Below are positions 24,270 through 37,451 of a DNA stretch of 64,000 nt, piece after piece. Origin of the DNA: Lamellibrachia satsuma. Lineage: Eukaryota > Annelida > Polychaeta > Sabellida > Siboglinidae. Both the position numbers and the translations under genes were made by a program. How positions within the stretch are numbered: the stretch's first letter is position 1; each line of letters begins with the position of its first letter. Where the stretch lies: the NCBI GenBank assembly GCA_033239005.1, contig BSQZ01000009.1:4975252-5039251 (forward strand), given 5' to 3'. The notes under the pieces were generated by a model that worked only from the letters and a program-made list of their open reading frames with translations, ran no database searches and was not told the origin of the DNA.

Positions 24270-25340
24270 CAATACAGTAGACCCACACTCTTCTCTCAAG
24301 AATAGATCTGTGTCAAGATCGCTGGATACTTCGAGCCTGTTGATGAAACAACTAAACGGTCTTTGGCGAAGAAACAATGGACAGCCTTGTAAGGACATGC
24401 TGTGTAATAATTATTGTCTGTCCCGACATACGCGCATGCATTCGAGACAAAATCCTCCTCCTATTTTAATTCAATTTGATTTAACTTTTTTCGAGTGTCC
24501 CTCAATTAGAGTCTCTTAATTACATAGTATGCACCAGTACTTAGCTTTACCAAATAATTGTTACTAGGAATTCTTCCCTGTTTTTTTTCTTGGCGTCTCC
24601 TTTTTCACGACCGCTACGTAAAAACAGCTGGACCCGTTTCGTTCAAAAATTAGCATAGCCACTAAATTAACGTCCGTGACAGTTTGCGTACAAAAACGTA
24701 AGAAACTCTATACAATGAACAATTACCGATCTTTCAAGCGTACAGTCCGTGAATACGTTGTGAATGGTGTTAGTCTAAGGAGCGCAACGCAAACCGCCCC
24801 CCGTCTTCGCTCGCTGGAGACGACAAGGTGTAGTTTACCGTGTGCAAGAATGACAGTGATGCGGCACCCACGCGCACTTGGCGCAACCCTAGACGCAACA
24901 TTTCGGGCTGGCAGAATGTCCTGTCCAGCAACTATGTCGCGAATACGGCATTGTCGAGGCTTTGTGTCGTCCAAGGTCTCTCAGTGTTCGCTAAAAACCA
25001 CAGGTTTGGCGTTCGTTGCGTGCCGAATGGGAGTGTATATTGGAACATGCAATGGTATTCATTTGTTATTTAAAAAGCGCCAGTGATATCTATCTGCACG
25101 TCATCGGTTCTTGCTTCACGCCCGGATCTAATCCACAGTCGCGACAGGTGCAGTGAGACGACACGTATTGTACGTGAATGACGAGACGATGCCGTGGAAA
25201 CCACGCGAGATCTTGTACAGATCTCAAAGCAGACTCGTGTGCATCTGACCGTGCACCGAGTGAAATGAAATCATGAAAGAATCACCATGCAGGCGATGCT
25301 TTTACCTACCCGTGCATACCCAGGGTTAACATGACGTTAT
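24270..25340. other. Non-coding stretch, nothing recognised
   Basis: Includes plus-strand and minus-strand reading frames at 24.7-25.1 kb (83-136 codons) in a CG-containing patch without known motifs, and a small perfect hairpin (gagatct / agatctc) near 25210. Confidence 0.35.
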
Positions 25341-25344
25341 CAGG

Positions 25345-25595
25345 TCTCATTGGTGTGGTGCAGGTGTGGCGTTAGTGTGGAGCTGGTTTGATATTAGTGT
25401 ATTAACACCCGATGTGGTGTTAGTGTGGTACTGGTGTTGTGTGGTGTTAGTGTGGCACTGTTGTAGTGTGGTGTTAGTGTGGCACTGGTGTATTGCTGGT
25501 GTGGTCACTGTGGTGCGATACTGGTGTGGTGTAGGTGCGACACTGGTGTGGTTTTGGTGTGATATTGGTGTGGTGCTCCTGTGATACTGGACTAC
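25345..25595 (+). repeat. Degenerate GTGGTGTTAGTGTGG-type repeat
   Basis: About 250 bp built from imperfect tggtgtggtgttagtgtgg units of irregular length. The open frame through it is composed of V, W and C only and is a repeat artefact. It stops about 100 bp before a LINE tail on the same strand. Confidence 0.8.
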
Positions 25596-25691
25596 CGTGT
25601 GGTATCAAAGAACGCACATTTTTATTTCTGACTGCACGTTGTCACGGAAGAGGTCAGATAGCGATCAGAACAACGTCCAATCTCATCCACT

Positions 25692-25922
25692 ATCTGGAAA
25701 AGGCGCCTTCGCTGGCTCGGCTATGTCACGAGACTGCTACCTGCTAGACCTGCCCACCAACCATTATGGCGGACACCAGCCGATCAGGGGAAAAGACGAC
25801 GGCCGAAAATGAACCGGCGCCAGACCGTCGACCGTGATTTACAGCCGGACAACAGAAGATGAAGCGACGTCAGGATGCTAGTGGCTGATCGATCTAAGTG
25901 GGGCACTTTGATTGCCTCGTGG
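25692..25922 (+). pseudogene. LINE reverse-transcriptase C-terminal remnant
   Basis: The plus strand reads IWKRRLRWLGYVTRLLP, then LWRTPADQGKRRRPKMN, then RRQTVDRDLQ, an internal stop, then MLVADRSKWGTLIASW. The order RRLRWLGHVxRM - PADQGKRRRGRPKxxWRxxVDRDL - ADRxxWxxLI is a LINE polymerase tail. No upstream domains survive; the sequence before it decays into the GTG-rich repeat. Confidence 0.65.
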
Positions 25923-25929
25923 GTCTATA

Positions 25930-28900
25930 GACGCGGGAGATGCTAAACCTACATGTTGTTGTTTGTTGAGCGCGATGCGGGCGTCACGTTTTTTAATCTT
26001 AGCTGGGACGTTGTGACGCAAAAACATACCAATTACCCACGTGTTAGTAGGTACCGCACGTGTTGCACAGTGGAGTTTTTTTGGTAACATATCAGCGGCG
26101 GATTCAGCAACTGTAGAACAAGAAGCTACAACAGCAGCGGCTACAAATACACAGCAGAGTAGTGCGTTTCTTGACTTTCAGCAATTTTGGTATATAGTTA
26201 CACGATAACAACTCCGATTGTTGCTCTCAGCGTGAGCGCCTTCAGGCAATACTTACGGGGTCTTTGTTGTTGTCCCGGCGTAATTTTATCACAAAAGATC
26301 GCTTTCCCCAAGACAGCAGTCTGACAAAAGGCTCGTGTAAGACAACATCGCAGGGGAACTAAACTGGAGTATTTAATAACAACTGTGAACGTCTGGAGAA
26401 GAAAACCCGTCCAGTTTAGACTGATTTGTGACCTGACTTGATGGTATCTTGTTTACTCTTGTTCGTGTCGTTCCCATGCGCCAATCTCGTTTTTTGTACA
26501 TTTTAAGGAAAAACAAGGCATTCTGTTACACTATGTTAGACATATGTTGTAAATTGTTGCTTTTTAAAAAGAACTTGTCAACATAACCCGATTTTAAACC
26601 ACAACACTATTTAAAAAATGCCCTAAGTACTATCACAAACTCAACATGGCGGACGATCACGCCAAACGACTACGTAGCAAGTGCTCCCGAGTCTTGCGGC
26701 CGCAGTATGATATGTTGTTCGCTCGAGGACAGGGCAAGAAACAATATGTGCAGCGTGAACTACTATTCAATCCCGCCCACCACATGGCATCCATTTTAGT
26801 TGTTCTTCGACATCGTAACATTCTATGGCTTATAAAATAGTTGTCTCGTCACGATTAATTATGTTAATTGAAGACGTTGCATTTGGCGTTGTCTACGTGT
26901 TTGTCACTTTTGCGTGAAATGAGCTGCTTGCGTCACAAGGGGTAAAGAATCGGGCGTTTCCATTGGCTGTCGCTGAAGTATATTCGGAAGTATGTTATGA
27001 TGTATGAAGTATATTATATAATATAGGTAACTGACAGTTTTATAAACGATTGAATAAAAAGTCAAACGTCATATTGTCTGTATTACTGCTAAGACGTGTC
27101 TTTAATATAGGTCTATATAACTGTTATTATTTTATCGCATCAATTCAGCCATACCCAAAATGGTGGAAATCGTGCGTTTATTAATTATAACCAAGCCATG
27201 CTAGTTTTCTTACAAACAAAAAGTAGCTAATAGGGTTAGGGCTTAAGGATTCGGGAATTGTCAGGCTATTTGACAAAAATAGGTCATTCATACGAACACC
27301 CCATGGACCCAACACTTCTGCGTAGGTCTGTGCCGAGGCGTTTCACGGTTTGGATTGTTTTGGCAGGTTGTTTACAGACGTCGGGCGGTGTTTACCCTCT
27401 CGTCGCCACTGATACGGTATCAGCTTCGTTGATCCAACAATAAATCGCGAGCATTGCATCGCTGGTCACGTCTACAACGATAAAAACTATGATTTGAAGT
27501 TTGAGACCATAGACATTCGTGACGGACAATTTGAGGTTGGAGTCCGTAGACATTCCGTTGTACGACTTATTGTAAACGCACACGCAGCGAGCTCTCGGTG
27601 GTCTACTGCTAACTTGTATCCGCAGGCATACGCCATATTCGGTTTCGTATTTTACTGAAACACCAGACCTGGTGTTGTAACATAGCCGCACAAACCACCC
27701 AGGTTGGTTATCTGTTGTTTCACGCGACAACCATAGTTATCTTAGCTGATATAAAATTGTAAATAAGAAATGAGAAACGAGAAACTATTTTTTACCAATG
27801 TTTAACTTAACAACTCACCGTCACAGACGACGGGGTACCAGACTATGACGTCACAAACTATCGTGACACAGGCCATGATGTAACAGGGAGTGACTACAGA
27901 TCTTTAAAAGACAGATTGCACAACCGCATTAAGTGTGTTTTTTATAGAAATATTATTAATATGTGGCGCTTTAAAAAAGCGACTTTAACACATTTGAATA
28001 AGAATACAATATGTAGCTTAGTTTACAGCAAAGCCACCAGGTGACACAATTACCAGTGGCCGGCCGGTTGTGTAGTGGAGGACAATTCATCATACGGTAT
28101 TGAAAGAACACGCCCGCACGCCCGCACACACTAGACATAAGTTTGTCTACATTTGAGACTGGGATACAAAACAATAACATGGAAACGATTAAAACCGAAA
28201 AACCATTACTGTGAAATGACGCACAAATCAAGATTCCTCTAATTAATAACAATATTTTACGTTCCAAAGATATTAGCTTTAATTGCACTGTATCTGCCAA
28301 TACACTCCCTATGAGCTGTCCGCCAACATGTTGACGAAGCATATCTGACCAAATAGTGATTGATTTTGTCAATTATAATATACAGCTAGTATTATTGTAC
28401 TAAATTCTACCAAATACATAGGCCTATATTTGACACTGAAATTCCGATTGGTCTTATTACGCTTACAACAATGCAAGAATGTCGTTGCTGTTTATATTAA
28501 TCTATTTACCGTTATCATAAAACTTTATAATACACCACTGGATCGGACAATAACAAGAAAACGTACAACCAACAATCGGTTCGTTTACAGCATAGCGTCG
28601 TCGTATGTGTACTTGTCGTCGTTCGACGTTGTACGCAGTGACAGTTTATTCAATGAACTTTTGGTTAGTTGCTATGCTAGGGTCGGAGACAGGTGCATGA
28701 AATATGACCCAAGTTTGGACACTGTAGCCATTCGTAAAACATCTGAACTAAGAATTTCACATTCTTCCAGTAATCCGGCATACACCAATCAGTTACAATT
28801 ATGCAGCAACTTGTAGTGGAGATAAACGTATGCCCGGGAACTATACCCACGCAACCGACATGTTCCAACGGTTAGCACGGGTACCAGCGCTTACGTAACG

Positions 28901-29160
28901 TCTTCCATTTGGCTTACGTGGCAGTAACGACATGACGCATCACACAAGCCATGAGTGCTTCTTCGCGTATACCTGGAACGCAATGTTGCGCAACGTCCTA
29001 ACGCTATTATCTCGCCATTAGTGTTCGTGGTTCCAGCAGCATTACACTCATTAGCGCAACAGATTAGCTGAGCATTAGCTATAATGACCATTTTGTATTA
29101 TATATATATGTTTTAAACAAAAGAAAAGTCTGCGTGCACTGAAGTGGATTAACGATGTTT
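25930..29160. other. Non-coding stretch, nothing firm
   Basis: A YY1-like aacatggcggac occurs at about 26642, opening a 64-codon plus-strand frame with no motif, and a strong minus-strand donor (GTAAGTATT) lies at 26256. A plus-strand open segment at about 27810-28040 has no start and no recognised motif; a cAMP-response-like tgacgtca sits at about 27846. None supports a gene call. Confidence 0.35.
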
Positions 29161-29169
29161 TGTTGGTGT

Positions 29170-29408
<239 letters not shown>

Positions 29409-29595
29409 CGTCACCATCCCTAACAACTTATGGTCTGGCTCCAGGCACTTGGTTTGACTGTTGTACCTATCATATCGTGACACGTCTCGTATGTTCACGT
29501 CAGCGTAACGTAAAGTAAATGGCGTTCTAATAATCACACACGACATTAGCCATCGACGCATACCGATGCATACAACATTCTGACCGATGGATTGG

Positions 29596-29663
29596 TACAA
29601 GCGGGTATAGATCCAGACTTGGATTCAATGTGTGTACAAGCGGGTATGGACCCAGACTTGGAT

Positions 29664-29704
<41 letters not shown>

Positions 29705-29905
29705 GCGTGTGCGTGTGCGTGTGCGTGTGCGTGTGAGTGTGCGTGCGCGTGCGCGTGCGTGTAGCACTGTGTACAAGCGGGCATGGATCCAGACTTGGAT
29801 TCAATGTGTGTGTGTGTGCGTGTGCGTGTGCGTGCGCGTGCGTGTAGCACTGTGTACAAGCGGGCATGGATCCAGACTAGGATTCAACGTGTGTACAATT
29901 TGTTA
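29596..29905 (+). repeat. Compound repeat: about 37-bp unit interleaved with (GT)n
   Basis: Four copies of tacaagcgggcatggatcca followed by gacttggattcaatgtgtg begin at about 29596, 29635, 29772 and 29855. The second and third are separated by long (GT)n/(GTGCGT)n runs (29668-29765) and the third and fourth by a shorter run (29806-29848). Each later copy is preceded by gtagcactgtg, so duplication included the GT tract. Confidence 0.9.
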
Positions 29906-32900
29906 CTGCTGAATAGTGTTTGACCTAACGGAACAAACACCTGGTTGTGACAACAAGTGAACTGACTGACCCTAACCAATGCCTGGTTTATGACGACATC
30001 ACGACTCACCGAAGACGTAGCAAAGCCGATCTTGAAGCAACGGGAATGCGTGAGTTGACCAAATGCATTGCACCAGCGAGTTGCACTACTACACCAAATG
30101 TCTTTATTTTTCTGTGTTGCTTGCCATTTTTATTTGCCAACTGCAGAGACTTTTGAACAATTGCAGAACAATAATGTGTATGATGAATGCATTACGGCAT
30201 CATAAACCAGGTCGTTCTGCATATACAAAACATAGATTTGTAACCAGAAGTTTCATTCTCGTTTCGTAGATGTTAAGTAGTAACATAAGAGATAACTATT
30301 CCTTTTAAATTAGCCCACAATCCCGCATACTTCTGGTAAATCTGCTGACACATTCCTGTGAAATAAGTGTGTCACGTTTAACCCAATTGAATAATGTACG
30401 AAATTTGAAATGCTGAAATTTTTAATAAAAATTTATGCAGCAATCTGGTTACCTGTGGTGGACGACATGCGTTGAGCACTGGCCAAGACATCAAGTGCTT
30501 ACATACTTCTGGCAACTCTCCTGTTTTATTGCGTGGTGTGCTTGGGTTACACTGGTGTTGCTCAAGTGATCACGTCGCACCGGCTTAGTAGTATCTACTA
30601 ACTGCCAAGCAAACTGATATATCAAGTTAATACGTTACGTGTAGGTCAATCGATATGACCATGGCGTGTCCTTAATGATATCTTTAACATAATAGCAAGC
30701 TGTCCACCATGTCACGGACCAATGAGCTGACCAATTCTGACAGGACATGATAGGGTCTTTGCAACCGATTGGTAAATATTGAACTATCAGTCGACGCTAT
30801 TTCGTAGCCATATAAGCCGCTGAAAGACGACGCCGAACAGTCGTGAAGGCGACTTTAGAAAGTCGAGTGAATAGGTGACCTCGGGCGACTTGGAGTCCTG
30901 CAAGACCCAATCAACGAGTTACGACCGAACAATGCGGCCAGTTAGCCGGTCAGGCGTGTGTTGACTTCGATACAAGTTGACTATATAGTAGATCATGTCT
31001 TGCCTTGGATAACTGCGGCCGCCGCCTTAATTAGAACGAATATGTTTGCGACTATGGGCGTAGAATAGTAAATTGCCACACTAGTCACTTGAATGAAGAC
31101 GCCAATTTGAGTGATAAAGAGCAGAAGAATACGACTCACTGAATGCTGTGTTGGAATGTTATGGTGACCTGTTAATAGTAGCCTACTAGATAGTATCTTA
31201 GGTTAGCGTGCGAGACATGCACTCCATATATAACCTGCTGAACAAAGATAACTATCGCGTCAGTCTCCACGACCAGTCTGCCCTTAAACATCACTGGTTA
31301 CTAGCCTACAACCATTTGAACAGTCTGGACATTCTGGTTTGAAGTATTATTTCTGCAAATAGATAAATGTCAAATTGTGTCAGTCAGCTAGTAAGCCTAT
31401 GCGATTACAGAGTCAGGCAAACACATCCTCGTGAACGCATCACAGTTGGTGCTGTTTTTGATCTGATTCAGCTGTCATGCGTTAGAAAGGCAAGTTTCAA
31501 GCAGTTGCAAATATAAAAAGGGATGTATATAAAATAACTAGGCTAGTATAAATGCTTGTTCAACAGGAAGTGCCGTAAACTGTCAAATGGGTGATAAACC
31601 ATAGTAGCTTTTTAAAGTATATCCTTTCATACGTATTTGTAATGAAACTAATTATCATAATAATTAGAAATTTGACTCCAGCTTGAGACGCAACATTAAT
31701 TATCGAGGAAATTCAAACATTTATAAAGCTTACAACGTTTGCGTTTGGTCCTACGTAGTATGGATTCAACTAATATTATTACGGCTGCCGTACAAATAAT
31801 AATGGTTAAATACCACACCAACGTTAGGCTAAGTTAAACGGACAAGATACATGACGGAGACTGGTCTTTGATGTTGTCGAGGGAGCCACTGGCCTCCAGC
31901 GAGCGACAACTGAAACTGTGCAGCCACGCGGAACGACTCACATCCCGATGACGTCACAATTGTTATGTTCGACGTTGACACAACGCGATCTCTCTGAACG
32001 ACATACACCATACATAGGATGTTCCACTGAGACTGTACGAGGTGAACTTTGCGAACATCCACTAATGTCAGGGACCCAACAGACAGGTATAGTTTGCTGG
32101 TGGCAGAAAGACGGAACACTACTGGGTTTTGTTTACAAGAAGCCATCAACCATAAGATAATTACTCTCGGTGATGCGATTCTACATTGCTATATGTGTAT
32201 ACATGGGCATTATCGGTATTTATACAAATACAACGAAACTAATAAAGATGACATCATTTGATATTGTCTAGAACTTTGACTGAACGTGATGTAGCAGATT
32301 GCCATATTGAATTATTAACGAAGATGCAAATAACTCGCTGTAGATTGGCAGTTGATATTAAAACATAATGTAACTGAATGTTGTGTTTATGTCACTGCGG
32401 TTTGCACTGTTTCACATCAACACAAACATTAATACGGTTCCACCCATGCAGTCACTCAGCACATATACTGCAGTCGTCGGCGTGCAAGCAGTAAGGCCGC
32501 TGGAACGGTATTGCAGCACTGTTGGCGGAGAGCACATCACGGTCTAGTGAACAACATCCATTTACGACAAACCTGCCTCCTTTTGACAGTGACCTCGCAG
32601 AAAGCAAAACTGCGAGGCAAAACGGTTGTCACCGACTACATATCTCATCGCTGATTACGAGCACGAAATACACTTACCGCTGAAGTAGACAGGTAGCTCG
32701 CAGTGTTGGCGTCAGAACAGCCGTTTACAGGTGCACAGGCCGAGTTCCGGTTGGCAAACTTTCTTCGTCAGCTAGATCCGTTTACAGACTCCCGCTGTTG
32801 CTGTTACGGCGATCCCACGGAGCTGAATTACGTCGCCACTAACGACACCGTCCTCGGGCTAACTCCACTCGCCGAGCCTAGCACGGACGTATATACGAAC

Positions 32901-34300
32901 AGTTACACCAAGACGTCGACAAATACGATGACAACGCACAAGAACACACACACACACGCAGAGACACCAGGCGGCAGCGGCGTGAAACGGGTGCGCAGTC
33001 AAGCGATGCGACAAGTCACTCAAGAAGTAACCAATCGTCTAGCCGTTATCGCGTCGGGAGGCGTCGCCTACGCCGAGACGCTATAGTACTTCACACATAT
33101 ACCTGTTGAAATTAATAAGTATAACTGAGACTTGCGTTACCCATTAAACCGAGTTACAGCAAAATATAAATACCAAACTGTGTGCGTTCGTGCGTGAAAT
33201 TGTGGGCTTTTTGGCTTCCTTGTCCACTTGTTATTTTGTTGCTTTAGATGGCGTTTTTGTAAAAACTGCTGTCATTGAAAATAAAGACACGTGGAGTAAA
33301 ATAATGGTGACTCACGGAATTGTGGTTTTTATCTCTAGCCAACCAAAGTAAATCGTTGAAGAAATATCCATGGCCCGATATAAACATTTCCGCTGATCTC
33401 GTAGAAAGTCACTAATGAGGAATTTATTCAGAGAGCATTGAACCCTGACGCGGCAACTATTTTCTCGTAAACAAAATACCCCGTAATTTATTTACAAAAC
33501 TAGTTTGTGTAGATGCATTTTAAGACGCAGATTCTTCCGGAGCATATATTACAAAAAAACTTATCACGGAGCAGGCCAATTATATTTTTACTGTTCAACT
33601 GAAGGAATAATAGGCAACAGCATTTTAGCTGGTACATACAACATCACAACACGATCAAGAACGAATCTAATATATCCCACAAATAAACTGAACGGACTAC
33701 ATAACGATGAAAATAATAATAACAACAACAATAATAATGTCAACACATTGCAATACACGTTGTCGTACCTTAATGATATGTTTTCCTCTAAGACAACATT
33801 CCTTGCACACATGCCACCGCACACTCACACAATACCACATCTATCCAAAACAGTCATTAGTTGGTCTATGCTCACGGTTTGTCTATGCTTGTTTACATCA
33901 TCAGTGTCAGTTTCCATTTCTTCTCAAGTCCAGTAATAATTTTGTGTATGTGAACTATGACGTCTGCATTTCAATCATCTTGTGTTCATTATTTTGTTTT
34001 TCATGGCTTAGTGACCACATTTAATACATTTTATAACGTCGTCGAAATAATAATGTTATGGTCCATGTAATCTATCCATGTAGGCCCTTACCTTCATTCT
34101 TATTTATTTCCCAACTGTTGTCCGTTTGCGTGACCTGACTGAACCTGACTGAATCAAACCCCTATTAGCCTTCTACAAATAGGACGTACGTGTATCTGTT
34201 AGTTCGACATCTTTATTACTTAATTCGGTAAGCTGCATGACAGCACCCGGTTATGATCCAAGCCAGTCAACATGTTTTCGCGCAAAGCACTATCTACAAG
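29906..34300. other. Non-coding stretch, nothing recognised
   Basis: No element identified. At 32460-33080 composition rises in GC and CG; a 127-codon plus-strand frame (32703-33086) has low-complexity S/T/N content and no motif, and a strong minus-strand donor TTCAGCG|GTAAGTG ends at 32678. An (AAC/AAT)n tract lies at about 33712-33738. Confidence 0.35.
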
Positions 34301-34305
34301 TCGTC

Positions 34306-34817
34306 TGCTGTGATAGGCGTAGACTCAAACATTTGCCCGGTAGAATGGCAGAGAATGTTAAAGCTCAGTCGGCGTACGATTGGTCTTTAGAAAGGCGCCA
34401 CGCAATAGAATGCGACAGGTCTAACCGACGGCTGCCCCTCGGAAAATGACTCATTAACCAGCGTCCAGGTGCGCTTGCCGCTTAAAAGCATAAGCCGCGC
34501 GAGCGGTGTGGGTTCGGTAAGCCTCCGCTGACAAACTACACAAGCAGACGCCTATTGCGCGGCGCCAACAACATGGCGGCGCCGCGGAGATGGGGTTACC
34601 TGGGATCAGTTCCCTCACCCACGGCTCCACCCACGTTATAGACGTTTGCTTTGTTTTCTGTTTGTCTATGGCTACTTATTATTCTATTCCGAATTCAACC
34701 CGGATAGAACATTAGCATACATGCAAGACTTCTAGGCTGCGTTGGAACCGACATTTTAGTATCGTAGAATTGTAGCCTGAAAGTAAAATTTGCTGTGATA
34801 GGCGTAGACTCAAACAT
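34306..34817. repeat. Pair of 27-bp exact direct repeats 485 bp apart
   Basis: The 27-bp sequence beginning tgctgtgataggcgtagact occurs at 34306-34332 and again at 34791-34817 with no mismatch. The intervening sequence includes a CG-rich hairpin around 34560-34585 (gcggcgcc / ggcgccgc around aacatggc). Neither repeat is part of a known element that I can name. Confidence 0.85.
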
Positions 34818-34819
34818 CT

Positions 34820-35566
34820 TTGTAAATTTAGTAAACTAAGTAAAATTAGTTAGTTATCTAGTTAGTTAGACTCGGATACCAGCTATTCAATTACTATTTT
34901 CTAATATATTTTCACAGTGTTATACACCCATCAAGTCGCTTTTACCGACTAGGCCTGGATGTGACATAGTTTGCCGCTTTGTGTATGTAGGAGGGCCGTG
35001 ACCTATGTAAAACATGTAATTATAACACTGATTTTACAATTGGTTTTCTGGTTCCTTATAAAACACATGGATGGACGCTTGGGTATTTTATTGAACATCA
35101 GTTTATAGGAATTTCTATTTTATATTAATTTCCATTATTATGTTCAACGTTTGCGTACAACATCTAAGACACGAGAAATACGAGCCTGGTTGACGTAGCC
35201 TGGGGTCAAGTTGCAAGAATCCAGGTTTGGATACCAGCACGACACCAAAGACGAACTTTGTGAAGAATGTGATGGTTTTACGAGCATTTTGTAACGAATC
35301 CGATAATGATTACCAGTGTCCAATTGCACGAATGCAAGACAGGCCCTGCTACGGGTGGAATGTTATGTCTGCAATTAAGCCATTTCAGCTGTGTGAAATC
35401 GCAACGATTGCAGCTTCAGTTTACATTTTAGTACTTTTTGGGTGAAATAGGCCAGTCTTATTCTGAATAAATACTTTCTCAATTCGTAATACAAAGGGTT
35501 GTTTTTGGCTCTCTACAATTTAACAAACAAATGTTAATTTCTGAAGGAAAACATATAACTGTAATT
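34820..35566. other. Non-coding stretch, nothing recognised
   Basis: AT-rich flank of the RTE-like element. Overlapping 61-72-codon frames at 35.1-35.4 kb have no motif. Confidence 0.4.
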
Positions 35567-35931
35567 TATACTAATACTAGGCCTACTAGGTGGGCAGTGG
35601 ACAGGTCCAATGGACCTGTACGGGATGGAATAAGACGCTCCCGCCCCCACGAGTCTACCACGTATGGGTAAAATACGGTGATGTTAACATGACATCACAG
35701 GGCTGACGTCTTCCTCGATGAAGTCAACGGCCAAGACGGAAGGGCTCCAAGATGAGTTCAACGACCACGTGTTCAGGACCAAGGCTAGCCACTTTTTTGG
35801 TGGATATCGGCTGTGGTCAACCAGCCTGGAGAGGGATGGGCTCCGCTAGGTTGCAAATCTGCCCTAGACACACCATGATCATGAAAACCAGTTTGAATCA
35901 CATACCGGATCGGTCGCAGCCCGGGTAAAAA

Positions 35932-37451
35932 ATGACCGAGCCTCCCGTCGTACATCAGGACGGGGGTGTTAAGTATGCTACTGGTGCCCCTACCAAAAAG
36001 ATACGTGGAAGAAACGACATCACCATCGGCACATGGAACGTCAGGACATTGAGAGCTGCAGGAAAACTGAAAGAACTCACACATGAGATGGAGAGATACA
36101 GGTGGAATCTGCTTGGACTCGCCGAGATGCGATGGAAAAGCTTTGGTGAAACATCGACCGAAGAAGGACACAAGGTCTACTTCAGTGGCAAGAATGACAA
36201 ACACGAACAAGGCGTTGGGTTTCTTGTTCACAAAGACATTGTGAACACTGTCATGGGTTGTCGCCCTATCTCCAGCAGGCTCATCACCATCCGCCTGAAG
36301 GCAACTCCCTTCAACATGACAGTCATACAAGTTTATGCCCCAACGTCTGATTATGACGACAGTGAGGTGGAAGATTTCTATGGCCAGCTGCAAGAAGTCA
36401 TAGAGGAAACGCCAAAGAAAGAGAGTCTTATTGTACTAGGAGACTGGAATGCAAAAGTGGGAAAGGATGCGCAGACCAACTGGCAAGACACTTGCGGACC
36501 TTTCTGCAACGCGGAAACAAATGAGAGAGGTCACAGGCTCCTCGAATTTGCAATGTACAATGAGCTGATGCTGGCTAACACATTTGGCCCACACAAAACA
36601 TCTAGAAGATGGACCTGGCACAGCCCAGATGGAAAACATCACAATCAGATCGACTACATCTTGGTGAAACGGCGCTTTCACACAGGAGTGAACATTGCCA
36701 GGACACGAAGCTTTCCAGGAGCAGATATCGGAAGTGATCACGACTTGCTGATGACAACCTTCCACATTCGCCTGAAGAGGATCAGCAAACCAAAGCCAAC
36801 AAGAATACAATTTGACATCGAGAAACTTAAGGATCCTGATGTAGCAGAAGCATTCAAAGCAATGATAGGTGGGAAATTTGCACCCCTTATCATACTGGAT
36901 GACAAATATACCGACGTGAACTTGCTGACCAACACCTTCAACAAAATAGTGACCGACACAGCCAGCGAGATCCTTGGAAAACACCGTCGGACAAAGAAAC
37001 CATGGGTCACAGAAGACATCCTAGATCTTTGTGACAAAAGAAGGGAATTGAAAAGGAGAAAATGTGATCCTGAAGGTGCAGCAAAATACAGAGAAGTCAA
37101 CAAGAAGATCAAACAAGATATGAGAAGAGCAAAAGATAACTGGATAGCAGAACAGTGCTGTGAAATGGAAGACAGCTTGAGCAAGAACAACAGCAAGAAG
37201 GCTTATCAAATAGTGAAAGACCTGACATCAGTGAAGAAAGGGAGAACTACTACTATCCAAGACAAATCAGGGAAATGCCTGACAGAAGAACAGCAGATCC
37301 TCAATCGATGGACAGAATACTGCTCAGAACTGTACAGCCACAACACCAACGGAGACCCAGTAGTACTAAACTGTCCACAGACTACTGAAGAGGACGACTA
37401 CCCCATTCTTCGTGAGGAAGTAGAGGCTGCAGTAAAGTCTCTGAAAAAGGA
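35932..37451 (+). pseudogene. RTE-like element: endonuclease half of the polyprotein
   Basis: Encodes an apurinic/apyrimidinic-type endonuclease that nicks the target DNA. Motifs by residue: TWNVR 34-38, AEMRW 64-68, YAPT 135-138, GDWNAKVG 170-177, IDYILV 240-245 and SDHDLL 268-273, with the catalytic Asp/Asn/His residues of this nuclease fold present. A basic linker rich in KRR follows (about 290-480). The frame is open until a one-base loss in a G run at 37449-37450; beyond that the frame reads nonsense to a stop at 37611. The ATG at 35932 is the first in frame after the leader. Related to the endonuclease of CFDP2, which derives from an RTE element. Confidence 0.85.

Noticed and set aside
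25366..25584. V/W/C-rich 72-codon frame
   Set aside because: Translation of the GTG-rich degenerate repeat.
32703..33086. 127-codon plus-strand frame
   Set aside because: Low-complexity Ser/Thr/Asn content, no motif, no splice support; a minus-strand donor in the same place suggests otherwise.
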